Assembly (NCBI RefSeq): GCF_014639275.1
Contig: NZ_BMFW01000028.1
Span: 1-49,520 of the forward strand
Direction: 5' to 3'
Length of the DNA: 49,520 nt
From: Arthrobacter liuii
GTDB taxonomy: Bacteria; Actinomycetota; Actinomycetes; Actinomycetales; Micrococcaceae
Shown: in pieces, positions 40,485 through 49,404 of the stretch
Layout: the number at the start of each line of letters is the position of its first letter
Position numbering within the stretch: position 1 is the stretch's first letter
Notes under the pieces: model-generated
The model's input: only the letters and a program-made list of their open reading frames with translations
Database searches by the model: none
What the model was told of the DNA's origin: nothing
Translations under genes and position numbers: made by a program

Positions 40485-42179
40485 ATGGCCACGAAAACCA
40501 CAGCAGAGAAGCTTGCCACCATCCAGAAGGGCTACACGCTGGAAGGCGCCACCATCGAGCTGGGAGCCGCGATCATCGACGGCGAGCTCCACAAGGACGC
40601 GCCGGTGCGGTTGCCGCTGGCCATGATGAACCGGCACGGGCTGGTGGCCGGCGCTACCGGCACAGGCAAGACCGTCACGCTGCACATGATGGCCGAACAG
40701 CTGTCCACCGCCGGCGTCCCCGTCTTCCTGGCCGACATCAAAGGAGACCTCTCGGGCCTTGCGACCGCCGGCGTCGGGAGTGACAAACTCACCGCCCGGA
40801 CCCAGGGCATCGGCCAGTCCTGGCAAGGCAAGGCGTTTCCGGTGGAGTTCCTCGCGTTGGGCGGCGACGGCAACGGCGTGCCGGTCCGAGCCACGGTGAC
40901 GTCGTTCGGGCCCGTCCTGCTCTCGCGCATCATGGAACTGAACGACACCCAGGAATCAAGCCTGCAGCTGGTCTTCTACTTCGCGGACAAGAGCGGGCTG
41001 AAGCTGATCGACCTCAAAGACCTCCGAGCCGTCATCCAGTTCCTCACCTCGGACGAGGGCAAGGACAAGCTCGAGGAACTCGGCGGACTGTCCAAGGCCA
41101 CCGCGGGCGTGATCCTGCGGGAGCTCGTGAACCTTGAGGCACAGGGGCTGGAGAAGTTCTTCGGCGAGCCCGAGTTCGATACCGCAGAACTGCTGCGCAC
41201 GGCCCCGGACGGGCGCGGCGTAATCACCTGCCTGGAGCTGCCCACCCTGCAGACCAAGCCCATGCTTTTTTCCACCTTCCTGATGTGGCTGCTGGCAGAC
41301 CTGTTCGAAGACCTCCCCGAGGCCGGCGACCTGGACAAGCCCAAGCTGGTGTTCTTCCTGGACGAAGCACACCTGCTGTTCAACGGCGCCACCAAGGCCT
41401 TTTTGGACGCCATCACCACCACCGTCCGGCTGATCCGGTCCAAGGGCGTGGGCATCTTCTTCGTGACCCAGACTCCCAAGGATGTCCCTGCTGACGTGCT
41501 GGGGCAGCTGGCCAACCGGGTACAGCACGCACTCCGCGCGTTCACACCAGAGGACGCCAAGGCCCTCAAGGCCACGGTGTCCACGTTCCCGGTGAGCGAC
41601 TACGACCTCGAGGAGACGCTGACCTCTGCGGGCATTGGCGAGGCCATCATTACCGTCATGAATGAGAAGGGCGCCCCGACGCCTGTGGCCCTCACCCGGC
41701 TCCGGGCACCCGAATCCCTCATGGGCCCCAGCGAGGAGGCCCTGGTCCGCAGCACCGTGGCCGGCTCCGCGCTGCTGGCCAAATACGGGACCGCGGTGGA
41801 CAACCCGTCCGCCTACGAGAAGCTCACGGGCAAGGCGGCCGCACCGACCGGGCCGGCGGCGCCCGAACCTGTCACTGCTTCTCCGGGAACCCCTGCCGCC
41901 TACGACGTGGACGCCGAAGCCCGGCGGATCGAGGAGGAGATCCTGGGCAGGCCCAGCAGCAGGCGGCCGCAGGTCCCGGCCCCCGCGGACCAGACCCCCG
42001 GGCCCCGTCAGCCGGAACCGCAACCGCAAGCGGGCGGCATGATGGACGATCTCGGCGGGGTACTCGGTGGCGCCCTGGGCGGCGGCCTGAAGAGCATGGC
42101 ACGCTCCATGGGCACACAGCTGGGACGCGAACTGCTCCGCGGAGTGTTCGGCACTTCATCCCGGCGCCGCCGCCGCTGA
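40485..42179 (+). CDS. HerA/YjgR-like ATPase (DUF853)
   Basis: A 564-residue P-loop ATPase of the HerA-FtsK superfamily, YjgR/DUF853 branch. Walker A is GATGTGKT (56-63), then FLADIKGDLSGLA, Walker B LVFFLDEAHLLF and the sensor VTQTPKDVPADVLGQLANR. The C-terminus is a P/A/Q-rich linker, a glycine-rich helix (DDLGGVLGGALGGGLKSMARS) and an RRRRR tail. Function in bacteria is not established; DNA translocation or quality control is possible. No ribosome site is seen; TAAGCT six bases before the ATG may be a -10 for leaderless transcription. Confidence 0.87.
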   Translation: MATKTTAEKLATIQKGYTLEGATIELGAAIIDGELHKDAPVRLPLAMMNRHGLVAGATGTGKTVTLHMMAEQLSTAGVPVFLADIKGDLSGLATAGVGSDKLTARTQGIGQSWQGKAFPVEFLALGGDGNGVPVRATVTSFGPVLLSRIMELNDTQESSLQLVFYFADKSGLKLIDLKDLRAVIQFLTSDEGKDKLEELGGLSKATAGVILRELVNLEAQGLEKFFGEPEFDTAELLRTAPDGRGVITCLELPTLQTKPMLFSTFLMWLLADLFEDLPEAGDLDKPKLVFFLDEAHLLFNGATKAFLDAITTTVRLIRSKGVGIFFVTQTPKDVPADVLGQLANRVQHALRAFTPEDAKALKATVSTFPVSDYDLEETLTSAGIGEAIITVMNEKGAPTPVALTRLRAPESLMGPSEEALVRSTVAGSALLAKYGTAVDNPSAYEKLTGKAAAPTGPAAPEPVTASPGTPAAYDVDAEARRIEEEILGRPSSRRPQVPAPADQTPGPRQPEPQPQAGGMMDDLGGVLGGALGGGLKSMARSMGTQLGRELLRGVFGTSSRRRRR

Positions 42180-42328
42180 CCCTGCCACGGGTGTCCCGGG
42201 AGGCCGCCCAAGGCCCCCGTTGATGCTGTCCCGGCGCCCCGCCGTCGGGCCTTAACTGGACGTTGCCCGCCGGATTAGGGGGGACACCAACTTTAGTGTG
42301 CGTCCGCACTGCCGTTACTGTAAGAAAC

Positions 42329-43327
42329 GTGCAGATGAGTCAAGCGTTGGTGAGGATAGCGGCCGGATGGCTGCTGGGCCTCATGCTTGCCGTCGCCGGA
42401 GTCATCGTGGCCATCAACATTGTGAACAATACCGTGGCGAGCCCGCAGCAGCCGGTCAGGGAGTACCTGGATGCGCTGAAGAGCGGCGACGGCGGGCGTG
42501 CGCTGGGGATCCTGCGGGCCGCGGTCCCGCCCAGTAACGCGGCCATGCTGGACGGCCCCGGATTGCAGACGGCGGCGTCCCGCGTAACCAACCTGGCCAT
42601 TGGCGACCCCCAGGAACGCCCAGGGGACCAGGTCATGGTGCCCCTTGAGTACACCATCGACGGCAGCCGCCTGCGCACGGATTTCGTGCTGCAGAAGACC
42701 GGAACCGAGTGGCTGTTCTTTAACACCTGGGCTTTCGTCCCGTCGAGGCTGCCCACCGTCGATATCACCGTGGTCAACGGCAACGAAGCCGATGTCAACG
42801 GCGTTCCGGTGAACATGCCCAATGGCCGCAACTCCTTCGCCGTGTTCTACCCGGGCGAGTACGAAGCCTCCCTTGATGGGCAATACTTCTCGGCTCCCGC
42901 CACCCGAGCCACCGTCACGTCCAAGGACACCCCTGCGGCCCCGCTTAACCTGCTGACCCGGGCCACCGACAAACTGAAGAACGACGTGGCTGCCAAGGTC
43001 AGGGAATTCCTGGACGGCTGCGCGGCGGAGGCAGTCAAGGAGCAGAAACTCCAGCCGGACTGCCCCTTCTACTACACCAGCAACAACAGGGTCCAGGACG
43101 GCAGCATCCGGTGGACCGTGACCGAGTACCCGGGTGTCTCCGTGGAGCCCTTCGGCGGGCGCTGGGTGGTGGCACCGCTGGACGGCAAGGCCAAGGTGGA
43201 GGCGCTCCAGCAGAACTCCTTCACAGGGGCCTGGTATCCCCTGGACGCGGAGGTGGACTTCAGCTTCACTACCCGCCTCGACGTCGCCGGTGACACCGTG
43301 AAGGTCACCCCGATGCTGAGCTTCTAG
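42329..43327 (+). CDS. Membrane-anchored protein of unknown function
   Basis: About 332 residues: one N-terminal membrane helix (AAGWLLGLMLAVAGVIVAIN), then an external part. That part looks like tandem small beta domains: one with YLDALKSGDGGRALGIL and WLFFNTWAF (NTF2-like), one with DITVVNGNEADVNGVPV...FPGEY (Ig/PEGA-like), and a C-terminal domain repeating the FRVQ-like pattern (IRWTVTEYPGVSVEPFGGRWVV). This resembles TcaA-type surface proteins only loosely. GTG 42329 is taken because TACTGT lies seven bases upstream, fitting leaderless transcription; ATG 42335 is the alternative. Confidence 0.65.
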   Translation: MQMSQALVRIAAGWLLGLMLAVAGVIVAINIVNNTVASPQQPVREYLDALKSGDGGRALGILRAAVPPSNAAMLDGPGLQTAASRVTNLAIGDPQERPGDQVMVPLEYTIDGSRLRTDFVLQKTGTEWLFFNTWAFVPSRLPTVDITVVNGNEADVNGVPVNMPNGRNSFAVFYPGEYEASLDGQYFSAPATRATVTSKDTPAAPLNLLTRATDKLKNDVAAKVREFLDGCAAEAVKEQKLQPDCPFYYTSNNRVQDGSIRWTVTEYPGVSVEPFGGRWVVAPLDGKAKVEALQQNSFTGAWYPLDAEVDFSFTTRLDVAGDTVKVTPMLSF

Positions 43328-43350
43328 GTTTCGCCGGACCTCCCTGTCCC

Positions 43351-43432
43351 GGACTGGCCCAGTTTTGAAGCCAGGCCTGCCGTGTTCTCCACTGCCCTAA
43401 ACCCAATCGCGCCGAAAACTGGGCTGGTTCGG
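43351..43432. repeat. Inverted repeat pair downstream of and inside the DUF559 gene 3' end
   Basis: GGACTGGCCCAGTTTT (43351-43366) and AAAACTGGGCTGGTTC (43416-43431) are inverted copies (about 13 of 16). The right copy lies inside the DUF559 gene and encodes its last residues (NQPSFRRDW). The same unit recurs upstream of the gene at 44324 and 44389. Confidence 0.6.
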
Positions 43433-44254
43433 GTGCGGCCACCGCAGTGACCCCCGTGCCAGGACCTCCCGGACCTGCGCCAGGACGGATTCTGAGGCGT
43501 AGACCACGTCATCGTAAAAGAACCTGAGTACGGGCAGGCCCTGACGTATTGCCGCGTTGTCCCTGCGGCGGTCCTTTTTGAATTGCCGTGACTCCAGGTG
43601 GAAGGCCAGTCCGTCGATCTCCACGATGAGGAAGCCTTCCAGGAGGAAGTCCACGCGGCCGACGCCACTGATCCACACTTGTGTTTCCGTGTGGATACCA
43701 GCATCCCGGAACAGGGTTTCCAGGAGGGAGTCTGCGCCTCGTTCGACCTTGGACACAACATTGCGTGCCTTGCCTGACCGGTTGCCCTTCAGGTGCTGCA
43801 ACAATGAGGACGGCTCAATGTCCCCTCTGTTGTAGGCACATTCCACCATCACCAACGATTCGAGTTCGGGTAGGCACAGCAGCGCGTGAAGCAGGACATC
43901 GGGAAGTGCTGCAAGGGTCCGGTGAGGGGGCCGCTGCGTCAGGGGAAGCCGGTGGCTGATACAGCGGACGGTACCTCTTCCGTTGTTTTGCCAGTAGTGA
44001 GGCCGGGCGGCCGGTTGAAGCTGCCATAGTACGTAATGCGGGGCGGCCGATGCGCATGTCAGGAGGCTACGGGCCCGTCCTGCGCCCACCAGTTCCATGT
44101 CAGCATCCGGAACGGCCAGCAGTCCGCGCTCCAGCCGCACCACCGAGCCAGTCCGGATTGCACGGTTGATGTCTGTCTCCGTTGCCCCGGCGGCGGCCAC
44201 GTCACGCCGCAGCAGCACCCCTCCAGACGACTTGAGGATTTCTGCAGGTTCCAT
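43397..44254 (-). CDS. AbiEi-like N-domain plus DUF559 endonuclease-fold protein
   Basis: A 285-residue protein. Residues 5-50 resemble the winged-helix N-terminus of AbiEi-type antitoxins (GGVLLRRDVAAAGATETDINRAIRTGSVVRLERGLLA). The C-terminal about 100 residues are a DUF559 domain, a PD-(D/E)XK nuclease fold related to Vsr: GVGRVDFLLEGFLIVEIDGLAFH supplies the D...E-x-D residues, and RRRDNAAIRQGLPVLRFFYDDVV completes it. Orphan genes like this are frequent in actinobacteria with no proven activity. ATG 44254 is preferred; upstream sequence is a repeat cluster. Both ends of the gene are flanked by related inverted repeats, and its last codons lie in one of them. Confidence 0.8.
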   Translation of the reverse strand: MEPAEILKSSGGVLLRRDVAAAGATETDINRAIRTGSVVRLERGLLAVPDADMELVGAGRARSLLTCASAAPHYVLWQLQPAARPHYWQNNGRGTVRCISHRLPLTQRPPHRTLAALPDVLLHALLCLPELESLVMVECAYNRGDIEPSSLLQHLKGNRSGKARNVVSKVERGADSLLETLFRDAGIHTETQVWISGVGRVDFLLEGFLIVEIDGLAFHLESRQFKKDRRRDNAAIRQGLPVLRFFYDDVVYASESVLAQVREVLARGSLRWPHPNQPSFRRDWV

Positions 44255-44323
44255 CACGCCACAATGTCTGCTCCGCGTGGCCGGCGGCAGGCATCCGCGG
44301 CGCCATGTGGACAAACAAGCTCC

Positions 44324-44408
44324 CCGAACTGGCCCAGTTTTCGGGCTGCTGAAACGGACCTGGCCCCGGTCTTCAGGCTTCAACAGTCTGAAAACCGGGC
44401 CAGTTCGG
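44324..44408. repeat. Inverted repeat cluster upstream of the DUF559 gene
   Basis: CCGAACTGGCCCAGTTTTCG at 44324-44343 is matched by its near-perfect inverted copy at 44389-44408 (one change). A degenerate third copy in the same orientation as the first (GGACCTGGCCCCGGTCTTC) lies between them at 44356-44374. The stem could form a large hairpin. It lies 70 bp upstream of the DUF559 start and 16 bp beyond the stop of the thioredoxin-NHL gene. Confidence 0.65.
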
Positions 44409-44424
44409 CAAGACCTGCGGCGGG

Positions 44425-46449
44425 TCAGTCCATGCCGCGCAGGTCCAGGACGAGCTCGGTGTCGCCGTCGGCCTGCAGGACCACGGGGATGCCCCAGTCC
44501 TGCTGGTAGAGGTGGCAGGCCGCGTGGTCGGGGATCTCGCCGTCCTCGGTTTCGGGGCCGTCGCAGGCCGCGGCCCGGGCGGTAATGTGCAGCACGCCCT
44601 CGGGAACGTCCGGGGACAGCTCCACGGTCCGGAGCAGCCCCACGGAGGTGCCGCCGCCGGCCACGATCAGCTCCGGCGGGGTGGAGGAGATCTTCAGCTG
44701 CGTGGGGTCACCCCAGCGGTCATCGAGCTTCTGCCCGGTGGGAGCCTCGAAGCGGACGGTCAGGTCCAGGGGACCGGGTGCCACAGGGCTCTTGGGGCGG
44801 TGGGTCTGGGAGGCACCCTCATCCACCTGCTGCGCTTCCTTGGGGATGGGGACGTAGACCAGCTGGTGCTTGTTGGCCTCAACCACCACCAGCAGAGGCT
44901 CCGATCCGGCAGACTGCGTGTGGTCCACAATCACGTCGGAGGGCTCAGCGAGGCCGCGGGCCAGGGTGGACACGGTGCCGGTTGAGGGGTCGTAGCGGCG
45001 TACGGCACCGTTGTAGGTATCCGCGATGGCCACGGAGCCGTCAGGCAGTACGGTCACCCCCAGCGGGTGCTGCAGGCGGGCCTCGGCAGCGGCGCCGTCG
45101 CGGAAGCCAAAATCGAACAGGCCCTTGCCCACCGCTGACTCCACTGTGATGGTGCCGTCACCGCCGATGACCAGCTTCCGGAGGGCTGACGTCTCGGAAT
45201 CGGCAACCCAGACGTTGCCGTCGGCGTCTTCGGCCAGGCCGGAGGACTGGGCGAACCAGGCCTCGTGGGCAGGACCGTCGAGGAGTCCCTCCAGGCCATT
45301 ACCGGCAATGATCGCCACGGCGCCGGCGACAGGATCGAAGCTGAAAATCTGGTGCGTGCCGGCCATGGCCACCACCACGGCATTCAGCTTCCGCGACCAC
45401 ACCACATCCCACGGCGAACTCAGCGCAACGTCCAGCGCATCGTTGCCCAGCGAGCCGCTGAAGCCGGCGCCCTCCTCGTCCACGCGGGCAGGGCCGGTTT
45501 CCAGCAGCCGCTGGATGCCGTTGCCGGCCAGGGTAGAGGCCTTTCCGTCCGTGAGCGAGAGTCCACGGAGGCGGTGGTTGACCGAGTCAGCAATTACGAC
45601 GTCGTAGCCCGCCTTGGCTGCCACATCTTCCGGCAGCAGGACCAGGCCTTGGGGGTCGTTGAACTGGGCACTGGCGGTGTCCCCCGCGGCGGGACCATCG
45701 GCGTAGCCCTTGATGCCCGAACCGAAGGTGCCCAGGACGGTGTGGAAGTCCGTCCCGAGCTCCACCAGGCGGTGGTGTCCCGTGTCGGTGACCAGCCAGG
45801 AACCCTTGTCCGCAGCGTCCGCCGCCGCGGCACCTGCCGCCGTGCCGCCGTCGTCCGTTCCCTTCAGGGCCGTGGAACCGCGCCCCGGCGGCAGGAACAG
45901 AGCCTTGCCGGGGAAGCGAAGGGTGCCGGATGTCGCTTCGGGCGCCACGTAGGGGCCGGAGCCGCGGTGGAGGGTGCCCTTGGCCTCGTGTTCGGCGATG
46001 AGCTCGGGGATGAGCACGGCGAGTCCGTCCGCGTGGCCTTCTCCGGAGAGATGCGCCACGATGTAGCCCTCGGGGTCGATGACCACCAGGGTTGGCCAGG
46101 CGCGGGCGGTGTAGGCCTTCCAGGTGTCCAGCTCGGGATCATCCAGCACAGGGTGGTGGATCTCGTACCGCTCCACGGCGGCGGCCAGCGCCACCGGGTC
46201 GGCTTCGTGCTCGAACTTGGGCGAGTGGACGCCCACGGTGACCAGCACGTCCGAGTACTGCTGCTCCAGCGGGCGCAGCTCATCCAGGACGTGCAGGCAG
46301 TTGATGCAGCAGAAGGTCCAGAAATCGAGCAGCACGATCTTGCCGCGAAGGGCCTCGAGATCCAGGGTCTTGCCGCCGGTGTTCAGCCAGTTGCGGCCCA
46401 CCAGTTCCGAGGCCCGGACCCGGGCATGCGTGCGTACGGTTTCGCTCAT
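44425..46449 (-). CDS. Thioredoxin-like and NHL-repeat protein (NHLRC2-like)
   Basis: A 674-residue cytoplasmic protein. Residues 15-165 form a TlpA/thioredoxin-like domain with VLLDFWTFCCINCLHVLDEL; the CxxC-like site is C48-I-N-C51, preceded by a further C47. Residues about 180-560 are an NHL beta-propeller with repeated blades (FNDPQGLVLLPED, LSSPWDVVWSRK, LQHPLGVTVLPDGSVAIADTYNGAVRRYD). A C-terminal beta domain follows. The architecture is that of NHLRC2, whose substrate is unknown. Its start overlaps the stop of the CopD-CtaG gene (ATGA), so the two are coupled; a thiol-redox role in copper or cytochrome assembly is an inference. Confidence 0.88.
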   Translation of the reverse strand: MSETVRTHARVRASELVGRNWLNTGGKTLDLEALRGKIVLLDFWTFCCINCLHVLDELRPLEQQYSDVLVTVGVHSPKFEHEADPVALAAAVERYEIHHPVLDDPELDTWKAYTARAWPTLVVIDPEGYIVAHLSGEGHADGLAVLIPELIAEHEAKGTLHRGSGPYVAPEATSGTLRFPGKALFLPPGRGSTALKGTDDGGTAAGAAAADAADKGSWLVTDTGHHRLVELGTDFHTVLGTFGSGIKGYADGPAAGDTASAQFNDPQGLVLLPEDVAAKAGYDVVIADSVNHRLRGLSLTDGKASTLAGNGIQRLLETGPARVDEEGAGFSGSLGNDALDVALSSPWDVVWSRKLNAVVVAMAGTHQIFSFDPVAGAVAIIAGNGLEGLLDGPAHEAWFAQSSGLAEDADGNVWVADSETSALRKLVIGGDGTITVESAVGKGLFDFGFRDGAAAEARLQHPLGVTVLPDGSVAIADTYNGAVRRYDPSTGTVSTLARGLAEPSDVIVDHTQSAGSEPLLVVVEANKHQLVYVPIPKEAQQVDEGASQTHRPKSPVAPGPLDLTVRFEAPTGQKLDDRWGDPTQLKISSTPPELIVAGGGTSVGLLRTVELSPDVPEGVLHITARAAACDGPETEDGEIPDHAACHLYQQDWGIPVVLQADGDTELVLDLRGMD

Positions 46450-48626
46450 CAGCGTCCTTCCAGCTTGTTGCGGTCAGCCAGCTTGGCATCGCGTTCGGCC
46501 AATTTGGCAAACATATCGTTGTAAGCGGTCAGATCGGCGTCGTTATTCCTGTCCGCCGCGCGGTCCACGCGTCTGGTCTCCCGCTGGTCCGACCTGGACC
46601 ACATGATGGCGACGCCGATCGCCACCAGCAGCGTGGGCACCTCGCCGATGCCCCAGGCCACCGCGCCGCCGGTCTGCTGGTCAACGAGGGCCGATGGTCC
46701 CCAGGCGCGGCCAAGGTTGCCAAAGTAATCCGCCGCCAGCAGCCCCGTGCCGCCCATGATGGACACGCCGAAGAAGGCGTGGAAGCCCATGGTGGCCAGC
46801 AGCAGGAGCAGCCGCATGGGGTACGGCGCGCGGCGCGGCAGCGGGTCGGTGCCGATCATGCTCAGCACGAAAATGTATCCGGTGAGCAGGAAGTGCAGGT
46901 TCATCAGTTCGTGGCCCACGTGCTCGCGCATGGCGAAGCCGAACAGGTCCGAGTAGTAGAACAGCACGATCGAGCCGGCGAAGTTGGCCGCGGCGAACAG
47001 TGGGTGCGTGACCACCTGCGAGAACTTCGAATGCACAAAGACCAGGAGCCATTCGCGCGTGCCGCGTGAACCGTCGCCTCGGGCCGGCAGCGCGCGCAGC
47101 GCCAGGGTGACTGGCGCGCCCAGCACCAGGAAGATCGGGGCAACCATGGTCAGGGCCATATGGTCCACCATGTGCGCGGAAAACAGGACACGGCCATAGA
47201 CCGACGGCGGCCCGGACGTGATGTACGTCAGGACCACCAGGCCGATGACCCAGTTCAGGGAGCGGAACCACGGCCAGGAGTCGCCGCGGCGGCGGACCTT
47301 GGCCACGCCCAGGAGATAGGTCACCAGGCCGAAGAGGGCGACGCCGATCCAGAGCCAGTCCGGGCGCCATTCCGTGAGCCAGCGTTCGGCCGTGAGCTCC
47401 GGTGGCAGCTCATAGCCGCTGAGGATGAAGGCGGGCGAGGCGTTGGGCGTCAGCTCCGTTGGCTGCGGCGGGGCTGAGCGGCCCAACGCAACGGCGATGC
47501 CCGAGGTGGCACCCATGACCAGCAGCTCGGCCAGGACCAGCTGCCACAGCACCCGCCGCGAGGACATGGTGGAGCCCTTGCGGCCCAGCTGCGGGATGAC
47601 CCATTGCCGGTGCATGAAGCCGATGCCGCCCAGCACCACTGCGGCCGCGGTCTTGGCCAGGATCAGCTGGCCGTAGGCGGAGCCAAAGAGATCGGACCAG
47701 TTGGTGACGCGGATGCTGGCATTGATGATGCCCGAGGCGAAGACCAGCACGAAGGCGAAGCCTGCCAAGGTGGAGAACCGCCGGAGCGTGGGCTCGGTGA
47801 TATCAGTGACTGCCCCGGCCTTGGGTCCGGTCAGCATCCCGGACAGCAGGGCCAGGATGATGATGCCGCCCACCCAGGTGCTCACACCCACCAGGTGCAG
47901 GCCGAGCGAGTTGATGGCGCCCTCGTGGTCCGACGAGCTTGAGGAGTGCCCAATCAGGGCCGTGGGGACCAGGCCGATGAGGGCCAGGATGAGGGTGAGG
48001 AACAGGCCGCCGAGGGACCGGACGCCGAACAGCGCCGTGGTGACCACTGCGGCAATGATGATGACGGCAAGCCAGGCGCGGCCCGTTTCGATGTCCGTCA
48101 TGAAGTACACCAGGGCCTGGGTAAAGGCGGGATCGCCCGACAGCCCCTGCCCGGCTACGTCGGCGTACGTGAGCACCAGGACCGCGATGGCGGACAAGGT
48201 CCAAACCGCGCCCGCCACCGCCGCCACGGCAAGCACGCGGGTAAAGGCCGGATGTTCGGGTGCCCCGCTGTCTCGTGGTGTGTCCCGGTCCCGGACGCGC
48301 CCGTTGAGGTTCTTGGCGTTGAGGCTTTTTGGAAGGATGCCGACGGCGAAGATCAGGCCCCCGACGACGGTCGCCAGGGACACGTTGTGGACTGCCTTGC
48401 TGATGGGCAGGCCCCAACGGACCAGGGCGCCGGGGTCGGCGACGCTGCGCACCGCTGCGGCGCCGGAGAAGACCAGTGCCGCCGCAAGGCCGAGGAAGAG
48501 TGCTGCGAGGCCTGCGAGCTGCCAGGGCACCGGGATCCCTCCGCTTCCGGCGTCCCGCGCCGCAGCTCCCTTGCCAGGATCGGACTGGGGCGGGATCGAA
48601 CGTGGTTTTGCGGCAGAAGACACCAT
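46449..48626 (-). CDS. Fused CopD-CtaG membrane protein (cytochrome oxidase assembly/copper)
   Basis: A 725-residue polytopic membrane protein with about 14-16 helices. Residues about 25-410 match CopD-type copper-resistance proteins (LHLVGVSTWVGGIIILALLSG, LILAKTAAAVVLGGIGFMHR); residues about 440-680 match caa3_CtaG (RSLNWVIGLVVLTYITSGPP, FSAHMVDHMALTMVAPIFLVLGAP, ELMNLHFLLTGYIFVLSMIG, HAFFGVSIMGG). Histidines in those motifs are candidate copper ligands. Such fusions are common in actinobacteria and are thought to bring copper to the terminal oxidase. The ribosome site is weak at ATG 48626. It is followed by the coupled thioredoxin-NHL gene. Confidence 0.88.
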   Translation of the reverse strand: MVSSAAKPRSIPPQSDPGKGAAARDAGSGGIPVPWQLAGLAALFLGLAAALVFSGAAAVRSVADPGALVRWGLPISKAVHNVSLATVVGGLIFAVGILPKSLNAKNLNGRVRDRDTPRDSGAPEHPAFTRVLAVAAVAGAVWTLSAIAVLVLTYADVAGQGLSGDPAFTQALVYFMTDIETGRAWLAVIIIAAVVTTALFGVRSLGGLFLTLILALIGLVPTALIGHSSSSSDHEGAINSLGLHLVGVSTWVGGIIILALLSGMLTGPKAGAVTDITEPTLRRFSTLAGFAFVLVFASGIINASIRVTNWSDLFGSAYGQLILAKTAAAVVLGGIGFMHRQWVIPQLGRKGSTMSSRRVLWQLVLAELLVMGATSGIAVALGRSAPPQPTELTPNASPAFILSGYELPPELTAERWLTEWRPDWLWIGVALFGLVTYLLGVAKVRRRGDSWPWFRSLNWVIGLVVLTYITSGPPSVYGRVLFSAHMVDHMALTMVAPIFLVLGAPVTLALRALPARGDGSRGTREWLLVFVHSKFSQVVTHPLFAAANFAGSIVLFYYSDLFGFAMREHVGHELMNLHFLLTGYIFVLSMIGTDPLPRRAPYPMRLLLLLATMGFHAFFGVSIMGGTGLLAADYFGNLGRAWGPSALVDQQTGGAVAWGIGEVPTLLVAIGVAIMWSRSDQRETRRVDRAADRNNDADLTAYNDMFAKLAERDAKLADRNKLEGR

Positions 48627-48674
48627 TCCATTGTCCGCTACGCCCGCCCGGGCGGCGAATCCGGGTTAAATGCC

Positions 48675-48707
48675 AAGGAGCGGCAACCCTGGGGTTGCCG
48701 CTCCTTT
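48675..48707. terminator. 15-bp terminator after the HU gene
   Basis: AAGGAGCGGCAACCC (48675-48689) pairs exactly with 48692-48706, with a two-base loop. A TTTT run lies on the plus strand at 48704-48707. It lies about 32 bp past the HU stop codon (minus strand) and upstream of the CopD-CtaG promoter. Confidence 0.8.
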
Positions 48708-48738
48708 TCCAGCCCGCTGTATGCCGGAGGGAGAAGCT

Positions 48739-49023
48739 CTACTTCTTGGAAACCGCTGCCTTCAGCTTGGAGCCGGCGGTCAGCTTCACGCTGTGGCCTG
48801 CCGCGATCTGGATGGTTTCGCCGGTCTGCGGGTTGCGTCCGGTGCGGGCTGCACGGTCGGTGCGCTCGACGGCGAGCCAGCCCGGGATGGTGATCTTCTC
48901 GCCCGCGGCGACAGAAGTCTCGAAAACCTCGAACAGTGCGTCGAGGACGGAGTTGACGGCAGCCTGGCTGGTGCCGGCCTTGCCTGCTACCTCTGAAACA
49001 AGTTCACTACGGTTCTTAGCCAT
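48739..49023 (-). CDS. hup: HU-family nucleoid protein
   Basis: A 94-residue HU/IHF-type DNA-binding protein: MAKNRSELVSEVAGKAG begins the dimerisation helices, ITIPGWLAVERTDRAARTGRNPQTGE is the beta-arm with the DNA-intercalating proline in RNPQTG, and IQIAAGHSVKLTAGSKLKAAV ends the fold. It lacks the long Lys/Ala-rich tail of mycobacterial HupB. AGGAGG lies seven bases before the ATG, a strong ribosome site fitting an abundant protein. It acts in chromosome compaction. It is a single-gene unit next to the rRNA operon end. Confidence 0.93.
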   Translation of the reverse strand: MAKNRSELVSEVAGKAGTSQAAVNSVLDALFEVFETSVAAGEKITIPGWLAVERTDRAARTGRNPQTGETIQIAAGHSVKLTAGSKLKAAVSKK

Positions 49024-49404
49024 TTATGTCCTCCTGGACTGTTCTGATTCTGGAGCCTGCACGCGGCATGCGCGCAGGCCACTGTTCGAAAACTTACCAG
49101 CTTGGACCGTTCCGGACCGCAAATTCCGCGTGTTTCCGGCACTTTTTGAGGTTAATCACCGATTCTTGGGGCATATTTCGCCCACGGAGAACGCCCCATC
49201 ACGTCCTGCAGCTTCTCCCTGCACGCTCCATCACGTCGCGCAGGGTTTTTCAGGACGCTTCATCAGTTCCGGTTAGAGTTGGGCAGTTGTGCCGCGGTGG
49301 TGACGGGACGCCCGCTCACGTTTGGCATGGTTTCCGGGGATGCCGGTTCGTGGTTGGCGTGTTTTCGGGGGCGGGCTGTGTGGGTGTGGTGGGTTTAAAT
49401 GTGG
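49024..49404. other. Intergenic region between HU and the rRNA terminator
   Basis: It holds the HU ribosome site (49026-49035) and must hold the HU promoter. The open frames across it lack third-position bias and I see no RNA gene. Confidence 0.4.

Noticed and set aside
45835..45870. GCCGCCGTCGTC followed by a TTCC-like tail inside the thioredoxin-NHL gene, resembling the hairpin repeat
   Set aside because: It encodes the low-complexity DDGGTAAGAAAADAAD linker, has no matching pairing arm, and is in frame; similarity is due to GC-rich codons.
45265..46524. A 419-codon plus-strand frame across the thioredoxin-NHL gene
   Set aside because: Shadow frame of a clearly recognisable minus-strand protein with CxxC and NHL repeats.
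47701..48669. A 322-codon plus-strand frame across the CopD-CtaG gene
   Set aside because: Rich in R, P, T and S with no membrane helices; the minus strand encodes the known fusion protein.
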